Shown: positions 36,170-45,173, counted from the first letter of the stretch. The stretch: 45,646 bases of DNA from Vibrio sp. 10N.261.45.E2 (GCF_002875705.1 NZ_MCZZ01000014.1:1-45646); one strand, 5' to 3'. The notes: generated from the letters alone by a model not told the origin. Numbers and translations are program-made.

Positions 36170-37117
36170 CTACTTTTGGGTGTCTTGGGTATTATTAATG
36201 ATTAGCTCTCGCAGCCATCGGTGACTAGGTTCAGAATCGAAATAACGGTGCCACAACAAGAACAATCCACCAGGTACTAGGTCAATGGGGACAGGCTTCA
36301 TTACTAATTCACCACTATCAATATAATCGCGAACCGAGTTGTATGGGTAACACATCAACAGGTCGCTTTGCTTGCACAATTTGATGGCACTGGTGATGTC
36401 TGACACGTTAGCCGCTTTGTTAATTTCAAGCTGCTTTGAGTTCAGCACTTCCATCAACAACCAGTCACCCGCTCCGCCTGTGACCAATTGGATATGTCGA
36501 TATTTTAAAAAGGTGTCGAGATTCCACTCTTCTTGCAAAGCCGGGTGATCGTTACGCATCAAACATACGGAGTAATCCAAACACAATTCGACGTAATCCA
36601 ACTCAGCAGGGATAGATTGCACGTGAGTAGAAGCACGTTCATCCAACTCAAAAATACCAATGCCAAAGTCCACTTCACGCTTAAGTAAACGTTTAAAACT
36701 ATCGCTACTCCACGTTGAACTGTTGATGGTGATATGGGGTGCATCAGCAAGCGCTGTTGGCATAAACTGCGGATAAACCGCTGTGTAGGCGGTCTCAACA
36801 AGGTCTATAGTGAAGGTACGCTCACTCTCTTTGGGATCGAACACCTCAGGAACGGTCAGCTTTTCGATTTGCAGTAAGATTTGGTGAATCTTAGGTGCTA
36901 ATGCGAGTGCTTTAGGGGTTGGGAATAGCCCTTTTGATTCACGCTCAAACAGCGGGTCATCAAACAAAGCTCTTAACTTGGTGAGTTGTTTACTTACTGC
37001 AGACTGGCTCAAAAACAGTCGCTCTGCCGTTTTGCTGACACTGCGTTCTTCAATCAGAACGTGTAGACACAGCAGTAAGTTCATATCGCATTTAAGTAAG
37101 CTTTTAACATCGACCAT
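36170..37117 (-). CDS. LysR-family regulator divergent to adenosine deaminase
   Basis: A 315-residue LysR protein from the ATG at 37117 (GGGGA six bases upstream), with an in-frame TTG at 37129. The helix-turn-helix region reads RSVSKTAERLFLSQSAVSKQ. The effector domain is full length. It is divergent from the add gene, 120 bases between starts, so it may regulate it. No purine-specific feature is visible, and the effector is unknown. Confidence 0.88.
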   Translation of the reverse strand: MVDVKSLLKCDMNLLLCLHVLIEERSVSKTAERLFLSQSAVSKQLTKLRALFDDPLFERESKGLFPTPKALALAPKIHQILLQIEKLTVPEVFDPKESERTFTIDLVETAYTAVYPQFMPTALADAPHITINSSTWSSDSFKRLLKREVDFGIGIFELDERASTHVQSIPAELDYVELCLDYSVCLMRNDHPALQEEWNLDTFLKYRHIQLVTGGAGDWLLMEVLNSKQLEINKAANVSDITSAIKLCKQSDLLMCYPYNSVRDYIDSGELVMKPVPIDLVPGGLFLLWHRYFDSEPSHRWLRELIINNTQDTQK

Positions 37118-37237
37118 GATATTCCCCAAATTCAGGTTAATGATGATTATTTGTCACTTTAAATCATATCATGGTCTTGGTAAATTGAGCGCATGTGAGT
37201 TAACACACTCAAAGAACAATAGAATTAAGGAATACTC

Positions 37238-38236
37238 ATGGATTTTCTAGCACTACCAAAGATTGACTTACACTGCCACCTAGACGGAAGTGTTCGCCCA
37301 GATACGATTATTGACCTAGCAAAACAGTACAATATCGAACTACCTGAAGATCGCGATGCGGTTGTTCAATCTCTAACTGTGCCAGAAGATTGCAAAAACC
37401 TAGATGAGTACTTAGCTTGTTTCAAGCTGCCACTGCAAGTAATGCAAACTGAAGAAGCGATTGAGCGTATCTCTTTCGAGCTTTACGAAGACGCAGCACT
37501 AGAGAACGTTAAGTACCTAGAAGTGCGTTTTGCACCAATCCTGCACGTAAACAAAGGCCTATCTCTTGATACGATCATTGCAAGCGCAGTAAAAGGCATG
37601 AAGCGTGCTGAAGAGAAATACGACATCAAGGGCAACTACATCATGTCTGTACTGCGTATGTTCCCTAAAGATTCAATCAAAGACGTGATCGATGCAGGTA
37701 AACCATACCTTGGTAAAGGTGTTGTTGCGTTTGATATTGCAGGTGGCGAAAAGCCAGGTTTCTGTGCTGAGTTCCCTGAATACACGCAGTACGCTATCGA
37801 GCAAGGCTACCGTGTGACAGTTCACGCAGGTGAGCAATGGCACGGTCAAAATGTTTACGATGCAGTGACTATGCTGGACGCAGAGCGTATCGGCCACGGT
37901 GTTCACATCCAAGGCAACGAAGATGCGTACAACATCGTGAAAGAGAAGCAGGTTGCTCTAGAAACTTGCCCAACAAGTAACGTGCAAACTAAATGTATTC
38001 ACCAATTCAGCGACCACCCAATTTCTGAATTTAAGAAAGACGGCATCGTTGTAACCATCAACACAGACAACCGCACTGTGTCGAACACAACCATGACTAA
38101 CGAAGTGAAGCGCGTGTGTGAAACATTCGGCCTAACAAAAGAAGATTACGCGGAAATCTACAAATACTCTGTAGAAAGCGCTTTTGCTTCAGACGAAGTA
38201 AAACAACACCTAATGGGTTTCGTTGAGCAAATCTAA
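37238..38236 (+). CDS. add: Adenosine deaminase
   Basis: A 332-residue cytoplasmic zinc enzyme that converts adenosine or deoxyadenosine to inosine in purine salvage. Zinc ligands H12 and H14 are in LHCHLDGS. Further catalytic motifs are VHAGEQWHG (His and Glu), GHGVHIQGN and [10 protein letters not shown] (Asp). The length is normal. A clear ribosome site (AAGGAA) precedes the ATG. It has its own terminator at 38281. The codon pattern is regular with many preferred codons, suggesting good expression. Confidence 0.96.
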   Translation: MDFLALPKIDLHCHLDGSVRPDTIIDLAKQYNIELPEDRDAVVQSLTVPEDCKNLDEYLACFKLPLQVMQTEEAIERISFELYEDAALENVKYLEVRFAPILHVNKGLSLDTIIASAVKGMKRAEEKYDIKGNYIMSVLRMFPKDSIKDVIDAGKPYLGKGVVAFDIAGGEKPGFCAEFPEYTQYAIEQGYRVTVHAGEQWHGQNVYDAVTMLDAERIGHGVHIQGNEDAYNIVKEKQVALETCPTSNVQTKCIHQFSDHPISEFKKDGIVVTINTDNRTVSNTTMTNEVKRVCETFGLTKEDYAEIYKYSVESAFASDEVKQHLMGFVEQI

Positions 38237-38278
38237 TTTGTAGAGCTTGTCTGGGCTCATTTAGTGATAAAAAATAGG

Positions 38279-38312
38279 AAGAGAAAGGCTGAGGCTTTTC
38301 TCTTTTTTTATG
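38279..38312 (+). terminator. Terminator of add
   Basis: GAGAAAGGC and GCTTTTCTC form a nine-base stem with one wobble and loop TGAG, followed by TTTTTTT. Confidence 0.85.
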
Positions 38313-38337
38313 TCCATTTGTCCGTATTCTAATACTC

Positions 38338-38925
38338 ATGTTGACCAATGAGATGCAAGCAATGAAAACGAAAACAGAACTCGAAAAGATGCTGTCCGGT
38401 GAGGTTTTTGATGGCGCAGACCATGAGATAGACCATATGCGGACGCACGCGAGCAAGGCGCTGTCAGACTTCAACCAATGTTCAGACGATACTCAGCAGC
38501 CAAGCCTGCAAGCTAATCTGTTTGGTAAAGTAGGAAGCAGCGTTATCCGTCCCCCTTTTCACTGCGAGTTTGGTAAAACCATTGAGATCGGTGACGACAC
38601 ATTCATTAACATGAGCGTCGTCATGCTAGATGGCGCGAATATCAAAATAGGCAACAATGTATTGGTGGGGCCGAGTGTCCAGTTTTACACGGCCTCTCAC
38701 TCACTCGACTACCTCAGTCGTCGCAAGTGGGAAACGTTCTGTCTACCTATTACCGTCGAAGATGATGTGTGGGTTGGTGGAAACTCGGTCATCAACCAAG
38801 GCGTGACGATTGGGGCTCGCTCGGTTATCGCAGCGAACTCAGTGGTCAACAGTGATGTACCGCCAGACTGCCTATACGGTGGCACACCTGCTAAGTTGAT
38901 TCGATATTTGAATACTGAGCAATAA
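38338..38925 (+). CDS. Sugar O-acetyltransferase (maltose acetyltransferase family)
   Basis: A 195-residue hexapeptide acyltransferase, paralogue of the one at 5.7 kb. Mac domain: KTELEKMLSGEVFDGADHEID. Catalytic histidine in FYTASHSLDY. C-terminal CLYGGTPAKLIR. The start is unsure: 38338 has no ribosome site, while the ATG at 38362 has GAGAT nine bases upstream and gives the more typical MKTKTELEK start. It would acetylate a sugar with acetyl-CoA. It stands alone between two terminators. Confidence 0.86.
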   Translation: MLTNEMQAMKTKTELEKMLSGEVFDGADHEIDHMRTHASKALSDFNQCSDDTQQPSLQANLFGKVGSSVIRPPFHCEFGKTIEIGDDTFINMSVVMLDGANIKIGNNVLVGPSVQFYTASHSLDYLSRRKWETFCLPITVEDDVWVGGNSVINQGVTIGARSVIAANSVVNSDVPPDCLYGGTPAKLIRYLNTEQ

Positions 38926-38965
38926 AGTTAAGTAGAAGAATAAAGCGATTTAAAAGAACAAATAG

Positions 38966-39005
38966 AAAAAGAGGCGATGTTCATATGAAACATCGCCTCT
39001 TTTTA
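38966..39005 (+). terminator. Strong bidirectional terminator
   Basis: AAAAAGAGGCGATGTT and AACATCGCCTCTTTTT form a 16-base stem around a seven-base loop, between the acetyltransferase and HAD genes. Confidence 0.9.
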
Positions 39006-39129
39006 ATCGATTCGTTTTAGCTCTTATCAGTCTTTTCTATCCGTCGTTTTTCTACTTATCTTGCCTACCTAGATTATCTACATAGAGAAACCTGACTAAA
39101 ATAGATAGCTTGAGAACTTCGCTACATGA

Positions 39130-39750
39130 TCACGTAAATTCGACGCCAAGAACACGCAGTTCGTTCTCACACTGCACAGCATCGATAAACTGAATACCCG
39201 CCATACCTACGGCTTTTGCTCCTTCTACGTTGTAAGGCATATCATCAATGAACACCGTTTCTGAAGCCTCCAGTCCATTATTTGAAAGCAACGCTTGGTA
39301 AATCTCAGGCTGCGGTTTAAGCATGCCAAGTTCAGCGGATACGGCTGCGCCATCAAACAAAGGCCAAAATTCGTAGGTGGCTTTTAGGTGTTCAACAATC
39401 TCGACCACGTTGTCGGTAAGTGCATACACACCATACCCAGCACGCTTTACACGCTCGATGAGGTAGACAGAACCATGCAATAAGATCTGCGTTTGCTTAA
39501 CGTAATAAAACAGGCGGTCGCACTCTAATGAAGATAAATCGAGCTCTTGTTGGTAGCGAAATTTGGCTTCATTTTCGGTTAAGAACCCTTTGTTCAAATC
39601 CAACCAAATCGCACTTTGAAAAATCGAAAGCGCTCGGGCTTCAGGGTCGGCAATGTTACCAATCGTTAGTTGAGTAATCTCCAATGGCGACCAACGCACA
39701 ATCACATAGCCCACATCAAACACGACATTTTTGATTTGATTCGAACTCAT
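39130..39750 (-). CDS. HAD-family phosphatase (YihX-like, subfamily IA)
   Basis: A 206-residue HAD hydrolase. Motif I reads VVFDVGYVIVRW, with the nucleophile Asp followed by Gly in place of the usual second Asp, as in YihX and relatives. Motif II is YALTDN, with Thr in the usual Ser/Thr position. Motif III has the lysine in MLKPQPEIY and motif IV the acidic pair in TVFIDDMP. The cap is small and helical. It would dephosphorylate a small metabolite; YihX acts on glucose-1-phosphate, but specificity here is unknown. Confidence 0.88.
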   Translation of the reverse strand: MSSNQIKNVVFDVGYVIVRWSPLEITQLTIGNIADPEARALSIFQSAIWLDLNKGFLTENEAKFRYQQELDLSSLECDRLFYYVKQTQILLHGSVYLIERVKRAGYGVYALTDNVVEIVEHLKATYEFWPLFDGAAVSAELGMLKPQPEIYQALLSNNGLEASETVFIDDMPYNVEGAKAVGMAGIQFIDAVQCENELRVLGVEFT

Positions 39751-40007
39751 AACCTACTCCTCAATTAGTCACATAACATAGCAACAAGACAAACATTAAA
39801 TGCCGCACCTTAAAGTTCATAATCTTGTTTTACAAAATGAGGACTAGAATCACAATATGTCGCCGAGCATGCACCAAAAAAACCATCATTAAGATGGCCT
39901 TTCAATAGTAAAAGCTTACATAAATTATGCCTTTACCAGTACACTCGATAAACTATACAAAAATAACAAATCATCCTAAAACATTAGGACTAAACGCTTC
40001 AAATAAT

Positions 40008-40784
40008 TTAATATTTTTTGTAACTCGGCTTACGTTTTTCAGCAAATGCAGTCATACCTTCACGTTGGTCCTGTGAACCAAATAGGGCATGAAACAAGCG
40101 ACGTTCTAATTTAAGACCCGGCTGTAGCGGAGTTTCAGCTTATTGGTTAACAGATTCTTTGCCAGCCAAAACCGCCATTCTTGGGTTATTGCAAATCAAT
40201 GACGCAAGCGCTATTGCTTCTTCTACGTGCTTCCCTTCTCCAGTGATTTTGGTAATAACTCCCATATTTTCTGCTTCTTGTGCATTAAACACTTTACCGG
40301 TCAGTATATATTCCATAGCTTTAGCCTTACCGATTGCACGAGTAAGACGAGCTGGACCGCCCGCCCCTGGAATTACACCTAATGTAACTTCAGGTAAGCT
40401 GAATTTAGCTATAGGGTCTGCAACAACCATGTCACACATTAGCGAAATTTCAGTTCCGCCACCAAAAGCCACGCCATGAACAGCTGCAATAACAGGTTTG
40501 CGTAGTTGCACCACTTGGTCAATTTCAGAGGCTAAGTCTGAAGTAAATGCACTCTCAAAGTCTTGTGATGCGATCCATTTTAAATCAGCACCTGCACAAA
40601 ATGCTTTGTCGCCTCCAGTCAAAACCATACACCCAATTTCACTATTGCTATCAAAAGCTTTAAGTGCATTTACGATGTCTATTGTCACTTGATAATTTAG
40701 AGCGTTGAACGCTTCAGGTCTATTAATAGCGACTAGTCCAACTTGGCCAATTTGTTCTGTTGTAACGTATTTATATTGAGACAT
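40008..40784 (-). pseudogene. Enoyl-CoA hydratase/isomerase with in-frame premature stop
   Basis: A crotonase-family gene of 258 codons broken by TAA at codon 215 (40140-40142). The first part is normal: oxyanion and active-site regions AFCAGADLKWI, FGGGTEISLMCDMVV and SLPEVTLGVIPGAGG with both usual glutamates. After the stop the same frame continues [20 protein letters not shown], then [17 protein letters not shown], exactly the family C-terminus. The gene thus carries one nonsense change with no shift. The C-terminal helices needed for trimer formation are lost unless the stop is read through. The substrate was probably an acyl-CoA from the ligase encoded 29 bases upstream. Confidence 0.88.
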
Positions 40785-40813
40785 TTAGTACTCCAAATTT
40801 TTTAGGTTAGTTT

Positions 40814-42140
40814 TCATAAATTAGATAATGGTATTAATCGTTCTCGTAGTTTCTTCTTCGATATTCGATATTCGATATTCGATATTCGATATAAAGTAGA
40901 TCGAGGAAAATCGTCGGTTATGTGTATTGTTACGGGAACTTTAAAATCGGCAATTTTCTCTTTGCAATATTGAGTCATTAAAGTAATTACCTCATTTGGA
41001 GCTTGTTGTTTTCCTGCATCGTTGAGCGATACAAAAGCTACTGGCACTTCACCTAACATATCGTGTGGTTGGGCAATAACAGTACACTCCATGATTAAAC
41101 CGCTGTTTACGATGGTTGTTTCTATTTCTACCTCTAACGCGGCAACATTCTCACTACCGATACGTAACATATCGATCGTTCGAGATACATAGTACATCCA
41201 ACCTGCTTCATCAATACGGATGCGGTCCCCAGTATTTAACGCGCCACACTCATCAAATGACGACAAGGTTTGTTTTGGGTGATGGTAATATTCTTTAAAG
41301 AGGGTTACGCCTCTTTCGCCATAAATATATAACTGACCTTCTTCCCCAACCGTTGCTAGATTTCCGTCATCTTTACGAATCTCAACACTATAAAATGGCG
41401 ATAGTCGTCCAATATTACCTGGAGGACCAGGGTGATCAGGATCCGAGACAATACAAGCGGAAATCGTCTCCGTCATACCCCATAACGCCATTGTTTTGGT
41501 GCCGAACTCTTGTTCAATCTCAGGCAAGCGCTCCAAACCGACCATAAAACGAACTTGATGCTCAGGTACAGGTCGCCCTGACAAGGCCTTAAATGCAAAA
41601 GGGATCATCGATACCCAAGTTATATTGTGATTAACGCAAGCATCCCAAAATCGCGAAGCAGAGAATTTTGGTTGTGCAACCACTGTGCCACCAGTCCAAA
41701 GAGTACTAAGTAGCGTAATCTGTACATTTGCGTGAAACAGAGGTAAGTACAGCAATGTAATATCGTCTTGATTCAAACGCATATTGAATGCCATAGACTT
41801 TCCTCCCCACATCGCATTTACATTAGTCCATAACGTTGGCTTTGGACGTGATGTCGTGCCTGACGTAAATTGAACTGCAAAATCACGTTGATGATCAGCA
41901 GGCAATACAGTGAGTGGAGAATCACTATAAATAGAAGCAAAGTGCTCAGCATTACTAGGTAATGCTTCGGCTCCCGCCACTATGAGTTGGGTACCACTTT
42001 TACACGCCTTCGACACAACGCTATGTAAAGAAGGCTGAGTAATAGCGACAACAGGTTTCATCACTTCACAGAAATGTTTCATGTTGTCGCTCGTTGACCG
42101 AGTGTTGGTCGTAACAGGAGTAGCGCCAATATAGGCACAT
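40814..42140 (-). pseudogene. Acyl-CoA ligase (CaiC-like), N-terminus lost
   Basis: An AMP-forming ligase missing about 75-80 N-terminal residues. The chromosomal part starts at CAYIGATPVTTNTRS. The P-loop FTSGTTSRPKPT is close to CaiC (LFTSGTTSRPKG), and the A8 region DRIRIDEAGWMYYVSRT is intact. The 24 residues upstream of the break (frame open to 42211) come from foreign sequence. Near the C-terminus a 7-bp repeat inserts NIEYRIS. The A10 lysine position appears as Arg in STLYRIS. It activated a carnitine-like or other short acid for the hydratase next door. Loss of the N-terminal helices probably makes it inactive. Confidence 0.85.
40857..40891 (+). repeat. Heptanucleotide tandem repeat TTCGATA x5 in ligase coding sequence
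   Basis: Five exact copies. In the ligase frame two copies give the expected STLYRISKKKL; three further copies add 21 bases and seven residues in frame. A change by one or two copies would shift the frame of the last 15 or so codons. Confidence 0.95.
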
Positions 42141-42142
42141 CC

Positions 42143-42167
42143 GAACCGGCGACACCGTCGCCGGTTC
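42143..42167. repeat. Perfect 11-bp-arm hairpin at the ligase break point
   Basis: GAACCGGCGAC and GTCGCCGGTTC pair around ACC. It marks the boundary between chromosomal ligase sequence and the foreign segment. Confidence 0.9.
42150..42167 (+). repeat. 18-bp direct repeat, left copy
   Basis: CGACACCGTCGCCGGTTC occurs exactly here and at 44435-44452. It ends in GTTC. In both places it lies inside an open frame reading DTVAGS. Confidence 0.92.
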
Positions 42168-42171
42168 AGCC

Positions 42172-42504
42172 TTGCGCGTTGAGCTAGAAAAAGAGCTTCA
42201 GAGCAGCACACAACAAAATCAGGATAAAATCCCCACAGAGAATAGTAAGAAGCAAACCAATCAAAAAAATGAAAGCGCGGTGAATGTGGCGGAATCGGCT
42301 CTATCAGAGTCAGAGAAAACCCTAAACGATCTTAACCTGGCTTTAGATGAGTTGGAGCAGGAAGCTAGCCAATATGAAGTGGCGAAAATTTCAGAGGAAG
42401 CCGCCGAGATCGCAAAACAAGCAGAGGAAACGCTGAAAAGAGCGGAGGCATTTGAAAAAATAAAGAACAACCCTTCAAGTTATATTGTTAGCGCGCTGCG
42501 TTAA
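42172..42504 (+). CDS. Truncated coiled-coil protein gene (plasmid-like)
   Basis: The frame is open from 42124 to the stop at 42504 and starts inside the ligase region, so the real 5' end is missing. The nominal TTG at 42172 has no ribosome site. The readable part is 110 residues, very rich in Glu, Lys, Gln and Ala, and forms a long coiled coil (LEKELQSSTQQ, SEKTLNDLNLALDELEQEAS, EAAEIAKQAEETLKRAEAFE). Codon use and base composition differ from the chromosomal genes. No family is recognised; KfrA-type plasmid proteins have similar tails. Confidence 0.5.
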   Translation: MRVELEKELQSSTQQNQDKIPTENSKKQTNQKNESAVNVAESALSESEKTLNDLNLALDELEQEASQYEVAKISEEAAEIAKQAEETLKRAEAFEKIKNNPSSYIVSALR

Positions 42505-42534
42505 AGGACGGTTTTTTCGGCTTAAATTATAACA

Positions 42535-42556
42535 AAGGGGCGTCAATCCGCCCCTT
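42535..42556. terminator. Hairpin terminator overlapping the KorA-like stop
   Basis: AAGGGGCG and CGCCCCTT pair around TCAATC. The KorA-like stop codon lies in the loop. It separates two convergent genes. Confidence 0.7.
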
Positions 42557-42773
42557 CATCCTTCCCCGCATTCACTATCAATTCGCAAAACTCGATCCCG
42601 TCGGTAAGCCTCTTAACATCCCGGGCGACCGTGTTGACCGGAACATCAAAAACCCTTTCAGCTTCAGAGGGGCGCATATCATCAAAGATAACCGCGCAAA
42701 TTGCATCATACTTACTTTTCTTCCCTACTTTCCACAGCTTATCGAACATAAGCGAAACTTGTTTTTTATTCAT
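42543..42773 (-). CDS. KorA/TrfB-like plasmid repressor
   Basis: A 76-residue DNA-binding protein. The helix-turn-helix reads MRPSEAERVFDVPVNTVARDVKRL, and the sequence before it (KLWKVGKKSKYDAICAVIFDD) matches the helical lead of TrfB/KorA-type repressors from broad-host-range plasmids. Such proteins coordinate repression of plasmid replication and partition genes. It is divergent from the small MTDKDKPVL gene, and the 195-base region between them holds short palindromes, for example CGTAA-CCAA-TTACG at 42928-42941, that could be operators. The assignment is from motif memory. Confidence 0.65.
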   Translation of the reverse strand: MNKKQVSLMFDKLWKVGKKSKYDAICAVIFDDMRPSEAERVFDVPVNTVARDVKRLTDGIEFCELIVNAGKDEGAD

Positions 42774-42967
42774 AACGACCTCGTTTTTTAAGATTTTATC
42801 ATTAAATAGTATCCATAAACTAGGCTAGACTTTTCGCCCACCTATCGACAAAACAGCAACAAACAGATTAAAATCAAATTGCGGGTAGGCTGATCACCGA
42901 AAGCCCGGAAATGTTCGCCGGGTTCCCGTAACCAATTACGAACACAAACCAAGAGCAGGGTTTTAAA

Positions 42968-43009
42968 ATGACAGATAAAGATAAACCAGTTTTAACCGTG
43001 GAGCAGTTC
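42968..43009 (+). pseudogene. 5' part of a plasmid gene split by an IS91-family element
   Basis: The ATG at 42968 follows AGAGCAGGG and reads MTDKDKPVLTVEQF. It ends exactly on the GTTC (43006-43009) next to the insertion sequence. The rest is probably the frame beginning near 44409 on the other side. Confidence 0.6.
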
Positions 43010-43012
43010 AAA

Positions 43013-43039
43013 GGTAAGGAATTTCAATGATTCCTTACC
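43013..43039. repeat. oriIS-like hairpin of the IS91-family element
   Basis: The 10-base arms GGTAAGGAAT and ATTCCTTACC pair with loop TTCAATG and lie three bases from the GTTC target. Confidence 0.75.
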
Positions 43040-43176
43040 TGAACAGTAGCGACTTAATTCACGCCAGAATGACTACCTGACTAACCTAACTCCTGCTCTA
43101 CTATCTAAACACGTGTGTTTAATGAACATATTCAGGCTGTTTTCGCTATTTCAGATACACTCATCCTACGAAAACC

Positions 43177-44357
43177 CTAAATTGACCTGATTTGGGATTG
43201 AACCAGAGCATGATGAACCAGCTCTGACAGCGGCTCTCCAGCTCTAAAACGAAGAAACGTTAAGCCGTGACCACAAAGAATGCACTCAAATGGGTCAACC
43301 TTCACATACCCTTTCAGCATGGCGGCGTAACCGGGCATTTCTGGAGAATCTTTAGGGACGATGCCTAAGGCATCGTAGACCTTAGGGAGCATCTCATTGC
43401 GACGTCGATTTGATAGAAACCAAAGTATCGAATCATTTTGAAGTGCTTCTCTGGGGTATGCTCAATCATGCGCTCTATCAGTGCTTCTGGACTCAAAATG
43501 AGGGATTCAGCCCGACCATTTCTATGGTTGAGGTAATCAAACGTCACTAAGCTTCCTTGGAAGTTATGTCGTAAACGCGACGCCGATATGGGTGGGCGTT
43601 TTAGGTATCGGCCGAGGTAAGTCATGGTGGGCGTCACATTGGCCGTTTTCTTTGCAAAGTGCAATTTCCATCGGCGGCAATACTGGCTGGTTAAAAATCG
43701 TGACCAATCTTGCTCATTGCGAATAAAAGGGTAGCCTTCTCCTGCCAAATCTAACTCTGAGTAATTGGAGTCGAGAAGTTGAGTGATGGCGGCACGCCAA
43801 AACTTCTCAGTCGTCTTAGCTTTAAAGAAAATGGGCTTCCATAGGCCAGTCTTCTTACATAAGCCCCCACGCGTGACCGATACATTCCAATTCAGCTTTC
43901 TGCCGTAGGTGTGCAGTGCACAGAACACTCCGATATCGATATCCCGTTGTTTTGCCCATCCTAAGAAGATTTTAGCTGCACAACTAAAGAGATGATTGAG
44001 AAGAAATCGATTATCCCGAAAGACGGGCCACAGCGTGTGTGGAAGCGTGAACGTAACGTGTTGATACTCACACTCAGGAAAGACATGTTGTTGCTTTCGT
44101 ATCCACCGCTCTGTGGCTTTAATGCCACAACTGCTGCAAAAGCGAGATTTACACGTCTGGTGAATGTATTTGTGGTGGGTGCAGTTAGCATGGCTGCATC
44201 GATACTCTTTGGAGCCAAAAGTGGCGGTACTGCAAGCGAGCATTTTAGTGACGTTTTCTATGACGACTTGTCGGAGAGTGCCCTGATGTTTATTGAGATA
44301 GTTCAGCCAATTATCGTTGGCATTGAAGAGTTGTTTGATGGGCTTATTCGGAAACAT
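43177..44357 (-). pseudogene. IS91-family transposase with frameshift
   Basis: The gene starts at 44357. The zinc-finger region has HANCTHHKYIHQTCKSRFCS, followed by CGIKATERW, and the HUH/Y2 transposase part is typical (VTFTLPHTLWPVF, FSCAAKIF, GLWKPIFFKAK). The frame runs to 43365. A single missing base near 43413-43422 then shifts it: the expected FLSNRRRNEMLPKVYDALG continues in the second frame to 43177 with a CxxC pair (CILCGHG). With the shift repaired the protein would be about 390 residues, normal for the family. As it stands it is probably inactive. Confidence 0.85.
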
Positions 44358-44408
44358 GGCCTATAGGATAAACTATTCATGCAAAGCACCCTAGTAGGTT
44401 GAGTCTCT

Positions 44409-44720
44409 TTGTTTTCGGCCGTAGGCTGCTCAGACGACACCGTCGCCGGTTCTGAGTTTAAGCCCGAAAAGCCCCGCCCGGTAAAGCTTCAAGTTGTCTC
44501 GGTTGGAATTGTTCAGGATAAAACAGAGTTCAAAACGCAAATCGAGCAGGACATTAAAAAGGCGATTTTGTCCCGGACGATAATCCGTCCTTCAGTTCAG
44601 GGAGTGCGGGAGGTCTTTAGCGGCGTTGGTAATGACAGAATTAGCGCCCTACTGAAAGAACTAGGGGAAATGGGGGAGCTTGTCCCGCGAGGCTCCCGAG
44701 GTTGGAAATACGCTAGTTAA
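44409..44720 (+). CDS. 3' part of split plasmid gene: winged-helix-like protein
   Basis: A 103-residue frame with a doubtful TTG start. It includes the 18-bp repeat (CSDDTVAGSEF). The C-terminal 60 residues look like a winged helix (IKKAILSRTIIRPSVQGVRE, then DRISALLKELGEMGELV and RGSRGWKYA). It is probably the continuation of the gene starting at 42968, making an intact protein of roughly 115 residues before the IS entered. No family is recognised with certainty; KfrA-type N-domains have a similar layout. Confidence 0.5.
   Translation: MFSAVGCSDDTVAGSEFKPEKPRPVKLQVVSVGIVQDKTEFKTQIEQDIKKAILSRTIIRPSVQGVREVFSGVGNDRISALLKELGEMGELVPRGSRGWKYAS
44435..44452 (+). repeat. 18-bp direct repeat, right copy
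   Basis: Exact second copy of CGACACCGTCGCCGGTTC. Here it is flanked by CTCAGA and TCTGAG, forming a different outer dyad from the left copy. Confidence 0.92.
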
Positions 44721-45173
44721 CCCCCTTTAAAGGCCAATAAAAACCTTTGAACGAAACCACACGCCCCACCACCTAAATGGCGTGGTTTCTCCCTATTATT
44801 TACTAAATTAATTAAAGCACATATCCGCTATAGCTTAATTTCCGGAGGGCTTCTTGCGCCTAAAAAACAGCTATAAAGCACAATAAGCCCCAATTTTAGC
44901 GGTCTTAGGGTCTATTTGGGTAAATAATTCATGTAATATTTAGTTACATGCTCAAGCGCGATATTGCTTGTTAGTGTGGACAGCCCACGCATACAATGCC
45001 AATCAAGCAAGCGATTAAGCCTTTTGCAGTTCTTTAAAAATTAGAATTTAAGCGAGTCCGGACGCTATATCCTGGACACCTCATATTTTGGGGATGAACG
45101 AATTTTAAAGCCCGAATTTTGGGTGAAGACTATTAACTACCGCCCTGTTAAGTGAACTGGGCAGGATTTAGAA
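44721..45173. other. Intergenic region of the plasmid-like segment
   Basis: 453 bases. A hairpin at about 44753-44794 (GAAACCACACGCC and GGCGTGGTTTC) probably ends the preceding gene. A dyad CATGTAA-N7-TTACATG lies at 44930-44950. A second hairpin (GCCCTGTT and AACTGGGC) lies just before the next ATG. It looks like a promoter/operator region. No gene is seen. Confidence 0.6.

Larger units (their letters stand above)
43010..44400 (-). mobile_element. IS91-family insertion sequence
   Basis: It contains a Y2/HUH-type transposase gene on the minus strand. The end beyond the transposase's 3' side is well defined: a hairpin (GGTAAGGAAT and ATTCCTTACC) at 43013-43039, three bases from GTTC on the plus strand, that is GAAC on the element's strand. 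IS91 elements are known to insert beside GAAC or CAAG at the oriIS end without target duplication. The opposite (terIS) end is only approximately placed, near 44400. Confidence 0.75.

Noticed and set aside
43992..44366. Plus-strand open frame of 124 codons
   Set aside because: It lies entirely antisense to the IS91 transposase, whose motifs are clear.
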